64,000 nucleotides of DNA from G963665925 sp050596425 (GCF_050596425.1 NZ_CP192292.1:3534001-3598000); one strand, 5' to 3'; numbered from the stretch's first letter, positions 1 to 9,355 are shown. Numbers and translations are program-made. Notes: generated by a model not told the origin, from the sequence alone.

Positions 1-3000
1 TCAGTCCATATACGATCAACGCCTTTGTTGCCGTGGAAGATAAGACATTCTTTGAACACAACGGTTTTAACTTTGTTCGTATGGTCGGCGCAGTACGCGA
101 TGCAGTATTCAAGGGCAAAAGAGTTCAAGGAACAAGTACCATCACTCAGCAGCTTGCGAGAAACCTTTACCTCTTTGATACAAGAAGTGAACGATCCCTT
201 GACAGAAAGATCAAGGAAGCCTACTATTCCATTGAACTGGAAAACTTCCTTACAAAGGAACAGATCATCGAAACCTATTTAAATACAATTTATTTAGGAT
301 CCAATTCTAATGGTGTTGAAGCGGCAGCCCATGCCTACTTCTCAAAAGATGCCAAGGATCTTGATCTTGTTGAATCAGCTATACTGGCAGGTATTCCATC
401 CAGTCCGTATAACTATGCACCTGTTAGAACAATTGAAAAGGTCAATGTGACTGAAGATCATTATATTATTGATGACTCAGATGACCTATACACTATTGTT
501 TACAACCCAGGTGTGGAAAAAAGATATGACACAGTCCTTTATTTAATGAAGGCAAATGGATACATCACAGAATCAGAATACCAAGAGGCAAAATCAGTTG
601 ATCTGAAGAAACGTCTCACACCAGGTAAGGAAGCCGGTGGTGAGATCACATCTTACTTCTCTGATATGGTCCTTGATGATGTCATCAGTGATTTAATGGT
701 CGAAAAAGGTTGGACAAAAGATGAAGCCCTGAATGCCCTTTACACTCAAGGTCTAAAAATCTGGTCAACCATTGATTTTGACATGCAGAAAACCCTAGAA
801 AATGCATACAGCAACAGAGATTTTACAACCTACTTTGGTGAACCAACCCACAATGCTGTCAAGCAGTTCCAAAGAGACAATGGTCTAACCGCAGACGGCA
901 TCGCTGGAAAAGGCACAATTGCTAAAATTGAAGAACTAGGTCTGGCAAACGCCACACAGTTTTCACTTTCTTCTTATAGAAAAGGCACAGACCACGAAGA
1001 TGTTGTTATCTTGAAACACGCTATGGATGAACTTGGACTCCTAACGTATAACGATAATTTCCCTAAAGTCACAGTTTATTTTGATGGCAATAAAAACATT
1101 ATTTCCAAGGAAAGCAAGAGAATCCTTCTCTATAGAAAGGACAATCTTGTCAATACCAAAAATGAACTGGTGATTCCATCTAATAATTACAGATACGATG
1201 ATCAAGGCAACCTTGTTCTTCTAAAAAACAAGTTCTTTAATATTTATCCAGTTAGACAAAATGGTGAAATCGTCAAAATTAAGGTGGATGTGAAAAACAC
1301 ATATGCCTATGATGAGGACAATCCTGCCAACTCAAGGAACTACAATGGCAGTTACAATGTTATTGACCTCTACCAGTACCAAGGAAGAGATCTGCTTGTT
1401 CCTGACGACTACAAGACAATGGATGACAGTGGCAACGCAGTTATTGACAAGGCCATCTTTACAGATCATCCTGATTTCTTTACAAAAGACGGTAACAACA
1501 ATCTGATTGTATCTGATGAAAACTATGTTATCAGTAACAAAGGTGTCATCCAGCCGCAGTCTGCCATGGTTATTATCGATTACAGAACTGGTGAATTAAA
1601 GGCGATCGTTGGCGGTCGAAATGTAACAGGTCAAAAGATTTACAACCGTGCAGTCAATCCTCGACAACCAGGTTCAGCCATTAAACCTATTGGCGTTTAC
1701 CTGCCAGCCATTGACACCAGACAGTTTACTGCTGCCTCTGTTATTGACGACGTGCCAACATTCCTAAAATACGGCGCGCCAAATGAGCTTTGGCCAATAA
1801 ACTGGTATGCTAAAGTGAGAAGCTATCAGCCTTACTGGGGACTTCAAACCCTACGTAAAGGCATTGAGTTCTCCCAAAACGTTATCACTGTAAAACTGGC
1901 CAATATGCTTGGTGTTGACACATGTATTGAATACCTTGAAAAGCTTGGCATATCAACACTGGTACTAGAAGGCAGTGTGACGGATAAAACCCTCTCTGCT
2001 GTTGCCCTTGGTGGTATGGCACGAGGCATCACACCTGTTGATATAACAGAAGCCTTTGGTACGATTGCCAACCAGGGTGTTCGAAATGAAACCATCACCT
2101 ATACAAAGGTAACAGACAACAGCGGTGAAATCATTATTGAGAAAAAACCAATCAAGTATCAAGTTGTAGACCCTGAATCTGCCTTTATCGTCCAGGATAT
2201 GATGCGAACGGGTGTCCAGTCTGGTATTGCATCAACTGCCAAGATCAGACCATACAACCAGGGCATTCCCGTTGCAGGTAAAACAGGGACAACATCCAAT
2301 AAGCTAGATGCTTGGTTCGTAGGCTACACACCATATTACGTCGGTGCCGTTTGGTTTGGTAATGATGTCAACATGCCGCTTGACCAAGGGTCTAAAATCA
2401 GTGCACAGTTCTGGAAAAATGTTATGACACAAATTCACGCAGACCTTCCAGACAAAGCATTTGATCCCGCACCAGATACACTAATTAGACGTTCTGTCGA
2501 TACCATGTCTGGCAAAATGCCAACAGAGCTGTCTATGGCTGACCCTCGTGGCACTGTTATAACAGAATGGTTCATTCCAGGAACAGAACCGCGCGAGCCA
2601 GACGATGTCCATGTTAAGGCCGCGGTGTGTACGGAAAGCGGTAAACTTGTAACGGAATACTGCCCGACAACACTCATTGAGGAACGTATTTTTACAAAGC
2701 GTACAGAGCCTTACGAGCCCGTACCTAAAACAAACAGCTATGGCAATCCTGTTCTAGATGCAGAAGGCAATCCTGTTTATATTTATCCAGGTGACTGGGA
2801 GTATGAGCTCCCAACAGAAACTTGTGATATACACACAGGTGAGTTTATTAATATTGACTTGGGCGCAGCCGTGGATGGATACCTCTATCCCCTATCAACA
2901 CTTTCAGATGGATCTAAGGTGGTTAACTTCCCATTTGATATCACTCTAAAGGATGATACAACAGTGACGCTTACAGCAGGAACAAAGATTTTATTTGGTG

Positions 3001-3182
3001 GCATTCTTTCCCTACCAGATGGTCGTGTGATCTACAGCGACGATGTGAAATCAATGGTTCTGCCAGATCCAATACCAGTCAATAATTTTGCACCTAGTAC
3101 GGAAGATGAAAACGCTCCAGGGGAAATCCAAGACGAGTCGATGGAAGACGATTCATCTAATGAAACAGAGCTAAGTGAATAA
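1..3182 (+). CDS. Class A penicillin-binding protein (bifunctional glycosyltransferase/transpeptidase), 5' end outside window
   Basis: The frame is open from the left edge, so the N-terminus and membrane anchor are missing. Counting from the GTG at 33, the glycosyltransferase 51 domain shows EDKTFFEHNG at the start and GTSTITQQ at residues 33-40. The transpeptidase domain has the serine motif SAIK at 548-551, SQN at 614-616 and KTGT at 750-753. The enzyme polymerises lipid II and cross-links the stem peptides on the outer face of the membrane. Between the two domains, near residues 250-345, is a segment resembling a peptidoglycan-binding (PGBD) fold, with AVKQFQRDNGLTADGIAGKG. The C-terminus is an acidic, probably disordered tail. 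A strong hairpin follows at 3231-3260. The family call is certain; which paralogue (PBP1a-like or other) is not. Confidence 0.93.
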   Translation, partial: SPYTINAFVAVEDKTFFEHNGFNFVRMVGAVRDAVFKGKRVQGTSTITQQLARNLYLFDTRSERSLDRKIKEAYYSIELENFLTKEQIIETYLNTIYLGSNSNGVEAAAHAYFSKDAKDLDLVESAILAGIPSSPYNYAPVRTIEKVNVTEDHYIIDDSDDLYTIVYNPGVEKRYDTVLYLMKANGYITESEYQEAKSVDLKKRLTPGKEAGGEITSYFSDMVLDDVISDLMVEKGWTKDEALNALYTQGLKIWSTIDFDMQKTLENAYSNRDFTTYFGEPTHNAVKQFQRDNGLTADGIAGKGTIAKIEELGLANATQFSLSSYRKGTDHEDVVILKHAMDELGLLTYNDNFPKVTVYFDGNKNIISKESKRILLYRKDNLVNTKNELVIPSNNYRYDDQGNLVLLKNKFFNIYPVRQNGEIVKIKVDVKNTYAYDEDNPANSRNYNGSYNVIDLYQYQGRDLLVPDDYKTMDDSGNAVIDKAIFTDHPDFFTKDGNNNLIVSDENYVISNKGVIQPQSAMVIIDYRTGELKAIVGGRNVTGQKIYNRAVNPRQPGSAIKPIGVYLPAIDTRQFTAASVIDDVPTFLKYGAPNELWPINWYAKVRSYQPYWGLQTLRKGIEFSQNVITVKLANMLGVDTCIEYLEKLGISTLVLEGSVTDKTLSAVALGGMARGITPVDITEAFGTIANQGVRNETITYTKVTDNSGEIIIEKKPIKYQVVDPESAFIVQDMMRTGVQSGIASTAKIRPYNQGIPVAGKTGTTSNKLDAWFVGYTPYYVGAVWFGNDVNMPLDQGSKISAQFWKNVMTQIHADLPDKAFDPAPDTLIRRSVDTMSGKMPTELSMADPRGTVITEWFIPGTEPREPDDVHVKAAVCTESGKLVTEYCPTTLIEERIFTKRTEPYEPVPKTNSYGNPVLDAEGNPVYIYPGDWEYELPTETCDIHTGEFINIDLGAAVDGYLYPLSTLSDGSKVVNFPFDITLKDDTTVTLTAGTKILFGGILSLPDGRVIYSDDVKSMVLPDPIPVNNFAPSTEDENAPGEIQDESMEDDSSNETELSE

Positions 3183-3230
3183 ACAATTTAAGGCTATGGT
3201 TAGCAGTCAGGTCTTATGAAAAATAGAAAA

Positions 3231-3260
3231 AGCCTGAGCGGTAAACGCTCAGGCTTTTTT
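3231..3260. terminator. Bidirectional intrinsic terminator between the PBP and HD-GYP genes
   Basis: An 11-bp perfect stem (AAGCCTGAGCG / CGCTCAGGCTT) with a TAAA loop has T-runs on both sides when each strand is read, so it can serve both convergent genes. Confidence 0.9.
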
Positions 3261-3324
3261 ATGTTATCATATAATTCGTTTTCATGACGCTATGACCAGC
3301 TCAGTCGAATATTCAGTAAAGACC

Positions 3325-4452
3325 TCAACCACTGAAAACAAGGTCAACAATCTTGCATGTTCTGTCATGGGACAAATCAATAAAACCGCTTTCCACTTCT
3401 ACAAGAGGCCTAAACTTATCAAACTTATTGGCCATAATCACCTTGCCCTTCATGCCGTTAGAGAGCATGACCTCGCCCCCAACCCAAAATGATGTAATAA
3501 ATTTGACAAGACGTTCAATAACCTTTGTATCCAGTTCATTGTAGGACATGTTCCATAGCATTTCTGTGGCTTCAAAGAGAGAATATGCCTCTCTGTAAGG
3601 TCTTTTGGATATAAGGGCATGGTAGGTGTCTGCGACCGCAACTATGCGTGATAGCTGATTAATCCCTTCCTTGTCCATATTGTAGGGATATCCACTCCCG
3701 TTGAGTCTTTCATGGTGGGTGGCAGCAATGTGTATTAATTCTCCGCCAAAACCACCTGAGCGTTCTAACACATCTTGTGTGAAAGCCACATGACTTTGCA
3801 TGATCATCTGTTCGTCTTCACTTAGAGCACCCTTTTTACTTAATATATCATCTGGCACCAGGGCCTTTCCAAGATCAGACAGATAGGCCGCCTGAGCCAT
3901 TGTGTATATTTTCTGATGCGGTAGATTCACCCACTTGGCAAGCAGGACGGAAAGCACACACATGCTTGATGTATGTGTCATTTCATAGGGTTCATCACTA
4001 TTCGTCATCTTAAGCACGGTAAAAATATCATCATATTTATAAAACGTCTGAACAATGTCTTTCACAATATCAAAGACTTCACTTGAGTCTATTGTTCCTC
4101 CCAGGGCCACTGTTTCGTACATGGACTTATAATGTTTTACAGCAGCATGAAAAACATTGGTTCGCTTGTCGCTGCGACCTAATAAGCTGGAAGTCTCTTG
4201 AACTGAATTGATTGAATCGATGTTTTCCCTCTCAGACACAGAACTCGTCAGTCCCATAGGACTCACATTTGAAAGGGCTGTATCTTCTGGCATTTCAACA
4301 AATACAAAATCAATATTCATGGCTTTCAAATTCATAATAAGACCTGTTGTAAGCTCCGTCCCAGCTGCTAAAACCACTGTGTCAAAGCTATTTAGAACAT
4401 CTTGTACCAAGACCATGCCCGGTTCCAACTCGTTTATCTCTTTTATGACCAT
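3325..4452 (-). CDS. HD-GYP-family protein with a degenerate HD motif (paralogue A)
   Basis: This 375-residue protein is a cousin of c-di-GMP phosphodiesterases. The frame is open further upstream, but the ATG at 4452 has GGGGGGAG just before it and gives an N-terminus that aligns with the paralogues at 7273 and 40424. It has three parts: an N-terminal segment (LEPGMVLVQDVLNSFDTVVL), an HD-GYP core, and a small C-terminal segment (GMKGKVIMANKFDKFRPLVE). The GYP signature HHERLNGSGYP is intact at about residues 246-256. The HD dyad reads S192-D193 (LSDLGKA) where the family has HDxGK, so one metal ligand is missing. It may be a weak enzyme, a c-di-GMP-binding receptor or an adaptor. It is monocistronic, with a promoter at 4486-4515. 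The family is clear; catalytic activity is doubtful. Confidence 0.85.
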   Translation of the reverse strand: MVIKEINELEPGMVLVQDVLNSFDTVVLAAGTELTTGLIMNLKAMNIDFVFVEMPEDTALSNVSPMGLTSSVSERENIDSINSVQETSSLLGRSDKRTNVFHAAVKHYKSMYETVALGGTIDSSEVFDIVKDIVQTFYKYDDIFTVLKMTNSDEPYEMTHTSSMCVLSVLLAKWVNLPHQKIYTMAQAAYLSDLGKALVPDDILSKKGALSEDEQMIMQSHVAFTQDVLERSGGFGGELIHIAATHHERLNGSGYPYNMDKEGINQLSRIVAVADTYHALISKRPYREAYSLFEATEMLWNMSYNELDTKVIERLVKFITSFWVGGEVMLSNGMKGKVIMANKFDKFRPLVEVESGFIDLSHDRTCKIVDLVFSG

Positions 4453-4485
4453 ATTATCTCCCCCCGGATTTTCATATCGTATCTT

Positions 4486-4515
4486 ATTATATAATAGAAC
4501 ATTGGTTTTATTCAA
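4486..4515 (-). promoter_or_regulatory. Putative sigma-A promoter of HD-GYP paralogue A
   Basis: The -35 is TTGAAT (4515-4510) and the -10 is TATAAT (4491-4486), 18 bp apart and about 35 bp before the start codon. The call is by consensus only. Confidence 0.55.
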
Positions 4516-4605
4516 ACGAATCTGACGCCCCCAAAACTTTAGCATCATTTCCCTACTTTTCCCAGAAAAGTGGAAGCCTATACCTTAGCTTTTATCATCC
4601 CACAA

Positions 4606-4653
4606 AAAAATTAAAACCGCTCCAGTTGTGAACAAATCACAATTTGAGCGGTT
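4606..4653 (-). terminator. Intrinsic terminator of the cysteine desulfurase-thiI operon
   Basis: Outer arms AACCGCTC/GAGCGGTT extend into an inner stem formed by the two complementary TTGTGA/TCACAA stretches. Read leftward, the stem is followed by a T-rich tract. Confidence 0.85.
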
Positions 4654-4753
4654 ATATTTTAAATCGTTCAAGTTTTGTTTAAAACTGTATTAAGACAATT
4701 TTCGATCTCTTAAATGATCTGTATTAAGAATTATATGCGTTATGAATCAAATC

Positions 4754-5929
4754 CTAGCCTTCGAACTGAATATCAAGAACTTCTCGACCTTCAATTGCAC
4801 GCTCTATCAGGGCTTCCACATCAAGAAGGCTCTCAGACTCTTCAATGTCGACAACACGTGGTCTTGTCACAACACGATCTGGTAAGAATACAGTACAGCA
4901 GTCCTCAAAAGGCAGAATGGATGTTTCAAAAGTGCCAATTCTCTTAGCCCACTTGATAATATCCACCTTATCCATTGCAATAAGTGGACGAAGCACTGGT
5001 AAATCCACTCGGGAATTAGTCACTGTTAGGCCTTGGATGGTTTGACTGGCAACCTGACCAATGCTTTCCCCTGTTACAAGGGCCTGACAATTTGTCTTCT
5101 CAGCCAGTTGCTCTGCAATGGCCATCATGAAACGACGAGACAATATTGTCATTTCATCTTCAGGACAGTGCTCATTAATAGCCTGTTGAATTTCTAAAAG
5201 ATTGACATTGTGAACACGAATCTTTCCAGTGTACTCAGAAACAATACGGGCAAGATCCATAACTTTTTCTTTGGCACGTTCACTTGTAAACGGATAGGAA
5301 TGGAAGTGAACAGCTTCAATAGCCATACCGCGCTTGGCCATGAGCCAACCTGCCACCGGACTATCTATACCACCAGATAGTAATAGCATTCCACGACCTG
5401 CACATCCATAAGGCATACCTGAGAAACCTGGTATCACTCTACAGTAGACGTAAGTCTGATTTCTAACTTCCACATTCAATGTGAACTCAGGTGTGTGAAC
5501 ATCCACGTGAATTTCATCAATTGACTGATTAATAAATCCGCCAACAATTTTACTGATTTCTGGTGATTTAAACTGAAATCCCTTGTTGGATCTTCTAGAT
5601 TCCACTTTAAAGCTCTCATAGTCATGATCTTCAAGAAGGGCTTTGACTTCATCAAGAGCCGCCTCTTTAATCAGCTCTATATCATTTTCAACCTTAATCG
5701 CTGGTGAAACAGACACAACACCAAAGACCTTAGTAACCCTTTCAATAACTTCTTCAGAATCCTCTTCATGGTGCTCTACAAACAGTCTCCCGTGTTGCTT
5801 TGAAACAATAACATCATCCATGCCCTTTAAAACCAGTTTAATATTGCTAAAAAGCTTATTTTCAAAATATGAACGGTTACGCCCCTTTAAGGCGATCTCT
5901 CCGTATCTTACTATCAAATATTTTGTCAT
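4754..5929 (-). CDS. thiI: tRNA 4-thiouridine sulfurtransferase ThiI (short form)
   Basis: ThiI activates U8 of tRNA by adenylation and transfers sulfur to make 4-thiouridine; in some bacteria it also feeds thiamine thiazole synthesis. The 391 residues hold an N-terminal ferredoxin-like/THUMP region (about 1-165) and a PP-loop ATPase with SGGIDSP at 185-191. C344 and C345 (FEDCC) lie where the E. coli enzyme has its sulfur-relay Cys344. The C-terminal rhodanese domain of E. coli ThiI is absent, as is usual in Gram-positive bacteria, where a dedicated cysteine desulfurase delivers the sulfur. That partner is the gene immediately upstream. The ribosome binding site GGGAG sits inside the desulfurase's last codons, which implies translational coupling. 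Confidence 0.95.
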   Translation of the reverse strand: MTKYLIVRYGEIALKGRNRSYFENKLFSNIKLVLKGMDDVIVSKQHGRLFVEHHEEDSEEVIERVTKVFGVVSVSPAIKVENDIELIKEAALDEVKALLEDHDYESFKVESRRSNKGFQFKSPEISKIVGGFINQSIDEIHVDVHTPEFTLNVEVRNQTYVYCRVIPGFSGMPYGCAGRGMLLLSGGIDSPVAGWLMAKRGMAIEAVHFHSYPFTSERAKEKVMDLARIVSEYTGKIRVHNVNLLEIQQAINEHCPEDEMTILSRRFMMAIAEQLAEKTNCQALVTGESIGQVASQTIQGLTVTNSRVDLPVLRPLIAMDKVDIIKWAKRIGTFETSILPFEDCCTVFLPDRVVTRPRVVDIEESESLLDVEALIERAIEGREVLDIQFEG

Positions 5930-5931
5930 AA

Positions 5932-7092
5932 TTATCTCCCTTTTATTATCTTCTCAAGTGACTTCACCGAATTTACAATCGTATCCACCGCATACTTCAC
6001 TTGATCCTCTGTAATATCGGCATTGAAACTAAATCGAATGGCACCTTCCATTTGAGCTTCGCTCAGGCCCATGGCCCTTAATACATGGGAATAGCTTTTA
6101 TTCTTAGACGAACAAGCTGACCCTGTTGATACATATATACCCTTCGATTCTAAATCATGAAGCAGAACTTCACCCCGCATGCCCACAAAAGAAATGTTAA
6201 CAACATGAGGTGCAAAATTTTCATTTATAAGGCCATTGAGTTTCAAGGTATCCAGCCTATCACTCAACTGATTATAGAAGTTTTCTTTAAGGGACAGCAA
6301 CCTGGCAGTATCGCTTGCAAAATTGTCAAGAAGAATATCGCAAGCCGCGCCCAGTCCAACATGGCCAGGTACATTTTCTGTTCCTGGACGAATGCCCTTT
6401 TGCTGAGACCCACCAACCTGTCGTGGTCTTATTTTTGTACCTTCTTTGATAAACAAGGCACCTGATCCTTTGGGACCATGAATCTTATGTCCACTAATCG
6501 TATAAAGATCGACACCAAGACGCTTTATAGCAACCTTGATCTTTCCCAAGGCTTGAACGCCATCAGAGTGAAGCATTGGTTTACGTTTAAGCTTTTTCAG
6601 TGCCTTTGCGACCTCGCTAACCGGCTGAATGGCTCCTGTTTCATTGTTCACATGCATAATGGAAATCAATGTGGTGTCATTACGAACCGCTTCTAACACT
6701 TTATCCGCTGATATAATTCCCTCTGCATTTGGCTCAATATATGTCACATCAAATCCATCCTCTTCTAAAGCCTTAAATGCATTTAGAACAGATGGATGCT
6801 CAATACTTGTTGTAATAAGATGGTTGCCAGTTTTTTTATGCGCCTGTGCTATGCCCATAACAGCCAAATTGTTGGCTTCTGTGCCACCAGAAGTGAAAAT
6901 AATATCCTTTTCACTTGCCCCTATGGCTTTTGCAACAGACCGTTTCGCAGCCTTCAGTAACTTTTCACTTTGAACCCCCATGGAATGCATGGATGATGGG
7001 TTTCCATAGTTATGTGTAAGCGCATCTACAACGGCCTTAACAACCTCTGGATAAGCTGCTGTGGTTGCACTATTGTCTAAATATACTTGCAC
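5932..7092 (-). CDS. Cysteine desulfurase (NifS/IscS family), likely sulfur donor to ThiI
   Basis: This PLP enzyme removes sulfur from cysteine and carries it as a persulfide. Numbered from the chosen start, the PLP lysine is K203 in SGHKIHGPKG and the persulfide cysteine is C327 in STGSACSS. I chose GTG 7092 because AGGGAG at 7106-7101 is 8 nt upstream and the protein then begins MQVYLDNSATT like its relatives; TTG 7095 and GTG 7101 are possible. It lies only 2 nt from thiI, the arrangement known for the Bacillus NifZ-ThiI pair, so I infer a tRNA-thiolation role rather than general Fe-S assembly. No iscU-like scaffold gene is adjacent. Confidence 0.92.
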   Translation of the reverse strand: MQVYLDNSATTAAYPEVVKAVVDALTHNYGNPSSMHSMGVQSEKLLKAAKRSVAKAIGASEKDIIFTSGGTEANNLAVMGIAQAHKKTGNHLITTSIEHPSVLNAFKALEEDGFDVTYIEPNAEGIISADKVLEAVRNDTTLISIMHVNNETGAIQPVSEVAKALKKLKRKPMLHSDGVQALGKIKVAIKRLGVDLYTISGHKIHGPKGSGALFIKEGTKIRPRQVGGSQQKGIRPGTENVPGHVGLGAACDILLDNFASDTARLLSLKENFYNQLSDRLDTLKLNGLINENFAPHVVNISFVGMRGEVLLHDLESKGIYVSTGSACSSKNKSYSHVLRAMGLSEAQMEGAIRFSFNADITEDQVKYAVDTIVNSVKSLEKIIKGR

Positions 7093-7159
7093 CAAAATCA
7101 CTCCCTGTCAAACATTCTTACTTATTGTATATTACATGGTTTTCTTTGTAAAGCACATG

Positions 7160-7182
7160 AAAAAGGGCACCCTTTGGTACCC
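7160..7182 (-). terminator. Intrinsic terminator after HD-GYP paralogue B
   Basis: A 7-bp stem (GGGTACC/GGTGCCC, one G-U) with a 4-nt loop is followed by five Ts on the minus strand. It ends the leftward spmAB-like/HD-GYP transcript before the cysteine desulfurase gene. Confidence 0.75.
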
Positions 7183-7272
7183 GAAATTCAAATAAAAATT
7201 ATGAGATTTGCAAGTCCAGTCTTTTACAATCTCTACAGTCTATATTCCAAAGCAAAACAGCTTAATACCAAT

Positions 7273-8352
7273 CTAGCTTGACTTGTCAACCGTATCTACA
7301 ATCCTGTAAGATTGGTCTGATGATAAATCCAAGAACTCATTGTCTACCTTAATGAGGGGCTTAAATTTATCGTATGGATTAACAAGGATAATTTCGCCAA
7401 TACGCCCATCTGATAATAGAACCTGTCGTCCCACAAAATAGGCTGTAATATATTTAACCAGCCTCTCTGAAACATTTGGATCCAGTTCATTATAGGCTAA
7501 ATTCCATAATATCTCTGTGGCTTCAAAAATCGTATAGGCCTCTCTGTATGGCCTTTCAGATATGAGCGCATGGAAGGTGTCGGAAACAGCTATGATTCTA
7601 GCCCCCAAATGAATATCCTCATCCTTTTTGCTTGAAGGATAGCCTGATCCATTCATTCTTTCATGATGGGTCGCAACCATCTTGATCACATCATCATCAA
7701 AAGTACCAGAAAACTCAAGGATGTTCTTGGAATAGTCCACATGCCGCTTGGCCTGAACAGACTCAAACTCATTTAACTCTTCCCGTTTCGTAAGAATATT
7801 TTGTGAAACCTTGGCCTTTCCAATATCACATAAAAAAGCAGCCATAGCCAACTTATAAATATATTGATGGTCTAACTTAAGCCATTTTCCAATAAGAACA
7901 GATAGAATACAGACACTTGTCCCATGAACATATTCATATTCATCTTCCGACTCTATTCTATGAAGGACCCTGAGCACATCATCATGCTTAAAGAATTCCA
8001 TGACGAGTTCACAAACAATTTGATAGACTTCGTTATAAAAAATAGGCTTGCCATCTCTTGCGCCCTTATAAATCTTTTTATAGTATTTTACAGATCTTTT
8101 AAAGACATCCTTCTGCCTTTTTTCTGTAACCACTAGAACATCTGGAACCACCTTAACAGTTGAAACTGGTAGCTTCGTTGCTTTCTTGGGTTCATCTACA
8201 AAAACATAATCCACATCAAACTGCTGTAATGTGACAATATGTGTGTCCGTTAGTTTTACACCTTCAGCTATTATGACAGAATCGTATTTATTCATTACAT
8301 CTTGTGCAACTATCAGGCCAGGAATGAGTTCATCTACCGTCATCATTCGCAT
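7273..8352 (-). CDS. HD-GYP-family protein with a degenerate HD motif (paralogue B)
   Basis: This 359-residue protein has the same three-part architecture as the proteins at 3325 and 40424: an N-terminal segment (ELIPGLIVAQDVMNKYDSVI), an HD-GYP core and a C-terminal segment (GRIGEIILVNPYDKFKPLIK). HHERMNGSGYP is present at 229-239, but the HD dyad is C175-D176 (LCDIGKA), so the metal-binding histidine is replaced by cysteine. Its ATG overlaps the end of the SpmB-like gene (10 bp), so the two are almost certainly co-translated. ATG 8346, in an ATGA overlap with the upstream stop, is a second possible start. The operon suggests a link to a membrane or sporulation process. Phosphodiesterase activity is doubtful. 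Confidence 0.83.
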   Translation of the reverse strand: MRMMTVDELIPGLIVAQDVMNKYDSVIIAEGVKLTDTHIVTLQQFDVDYVFVDEPKKATKLPVSTVKVVPDVLVVTEKRQKDVFKRSVKYYKKIYKGARDGKPIFYNEVYQIVCELVMEFFKHDDVLRVLHRIESEDEYEYVHGTSVCILSVLIGKWLKLDHQYIYKLAMAAFLCDIGKAKVSQNILTKREELNEFESVQAKRHVDYSKNILEFSGTFDDDVIKMVATHHERMNGSGYPSSKKDEDIHLGARIIAVSDTFHALISERPYREAYTIFEATEILWNLAYNELDPNVSERLVKYITAYFVGRQVLLSDGRIGEIILVNPYDKFKPLIKVDNEFLDLSSDQSYRIVDTVDKSS

Positions 8353-8837
8353 TCTGTTTCACCGTCTTTCACTGCATTCATTTCGTCAAAATTAACATAT
8401 TTAGATATTAAAGCTGTAATAACAAAGGCCACAACCAGTCTGATACCTAAAAGCATCCATCCATTGGCGCCCACCGGTACAAATAGAAGGGTATCTTCAA
8501 TCACCGCATGGCAACATGCCAAAAACATGGAAACGAGAATCAGGCTCTTTTGATCCATTTCACCTTCATTGGCAGACTGAATTATAACACCGGCGCCATA
8601 GGCCAGACCAAATATAAGTCCAATCGCCAGAGGCAGTGCACTCGACTCATTAATACCCAGAGCTTTTGTTAGGGGTCTTGTCCAACGACTCAGAACTTCT
8701 AGCAGGTTCATATCTCTTGCAATCTCTAAAAAGATCATAAGCGGAACCACAATTAGAGCAATGCCGAAAACACTGGAGAGACCTCCTGATAAACCTTCTT
8801 TTAATATATCTATAAAATTCATATCAAAAAAATCCAT
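8343..8837 (-). CDS. SpmB-like nucleoside-recognition (Gate) domain membrane protein
   Basis: This integral membrane protein of 164 residues has several hydrophobic segments and the small-residue-rich LPLAIGLIFGLAYGAGVII stretch typical of the nucleoside-recognition/Gate family, which includes SpmB of Bacillus (needed for spore core dehydration). GGAGG lies 5 nt before ATG 8837. It is paired with the related protein encoded at 8847-9266, as SpmA and SpmB are. Substrate and true function are unknown; outside spore formers such pairs are annotated only by domain. It overlaps the HD-GYP gene downstream. Confidence 0.75.
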   Translation of the reverse strand: MDFFDMNFIDILKEGLSGGLSSVFGIALIVVPLMIFLEIARDMNLLEVLSRWTRPLTKALGINESSALPLAIGLIFGLAYGAGVIIQSANEGEMDQKSLILVSMFLACCHAVIEDTLLFVPVGANGWMLLGIRLVVAFVITALISKYVNFDEMNAVKDGETECE

Positions 8838-8846
8838 AGCGCCCTC

Positions 8847-9266
8847 CTACAATATAATGTTAATGATTAGACCGCCGACAACAGCAAGGAGTATTCTAAA
8901 TCCCACTATAAGTTTAGCGCTCACCCCAACCCGCGTTGAAACTGCTGTCTCAACAAGCAAATTATGAGCAAAGGAAATCATAACAGCCAGTATTGTTATT
9001 TGCTTGGTTGTTAAGGCCAATGACATCATGGCCCCAATGGCGGCATAGATATTTATTAAACCTCCAAGAACGAGAACTATAGCAGCTTCTCCAGGCAACC
9101 CCACCAGCTGCATTAGTGGTTTAAAAACCACGGCCACATAGTTTAGCACAGGCGTATGCTTTAGTATTGTTACTATTAAATATATTGGAATAATGACTTT
9201 TGAAAGAATCCATACGGTTTCCAGACCCTTTCTTACCCCTCGTTTTAACGTATCTGTCGTTACCAC
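8847..9266 (-). CDS. SpmA-like nucleoside-recognition (Gate) domain membrane protein
   Basis: The 139 residues form about four hydrophobic helices and belong to the same family as the neighbouring SpmB-like protein. Key stretches are LPGEAAIVLVLGGLINIYAA and SFAHNLLVETAVSTRVG. The frame is open to ATG 9311, but that codon has no ribosome binding site and would leave only 45 bp to the divergent gene. I prefer GTG 9266, which has AAAGGGGG 8 nt upstream and makes the protein start at TTDTLKRGVRKG, like relatives. It is the first gene of a three-gene leftward operon with the SpmB-like and HD-GYP-like genes. The exact transported or bound ligand is unknown. Confidence 0.72.
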   Translation of the reverse strand: MVTTDTLKRGVRKGLETVWILSKVIIPIYLIVTILKHTPVLNYVAVVFKPLMQLVGLPGEAAIVLVLGGLINIYAAIGAMMSLALTTKQITILAVMISFAHNLLVETAVSTRVGVSAKLIVGFRILLAVVGGLIINIIL

Positions 9267-9355
9267 CTGATGTACCCCCTTTGTGTCTATGATGGATATA
9301 GTCATTTTCATATGTCAGTCTTTGCTTTATACTTAGGTAAGAAGGAGGCTGACAA

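Noticed and set aside
25..282. Overlapping ORF in another frame at the left edge
   Set aside because: It is a shadow of the PBP frame, which carries clear GT51 motifs.
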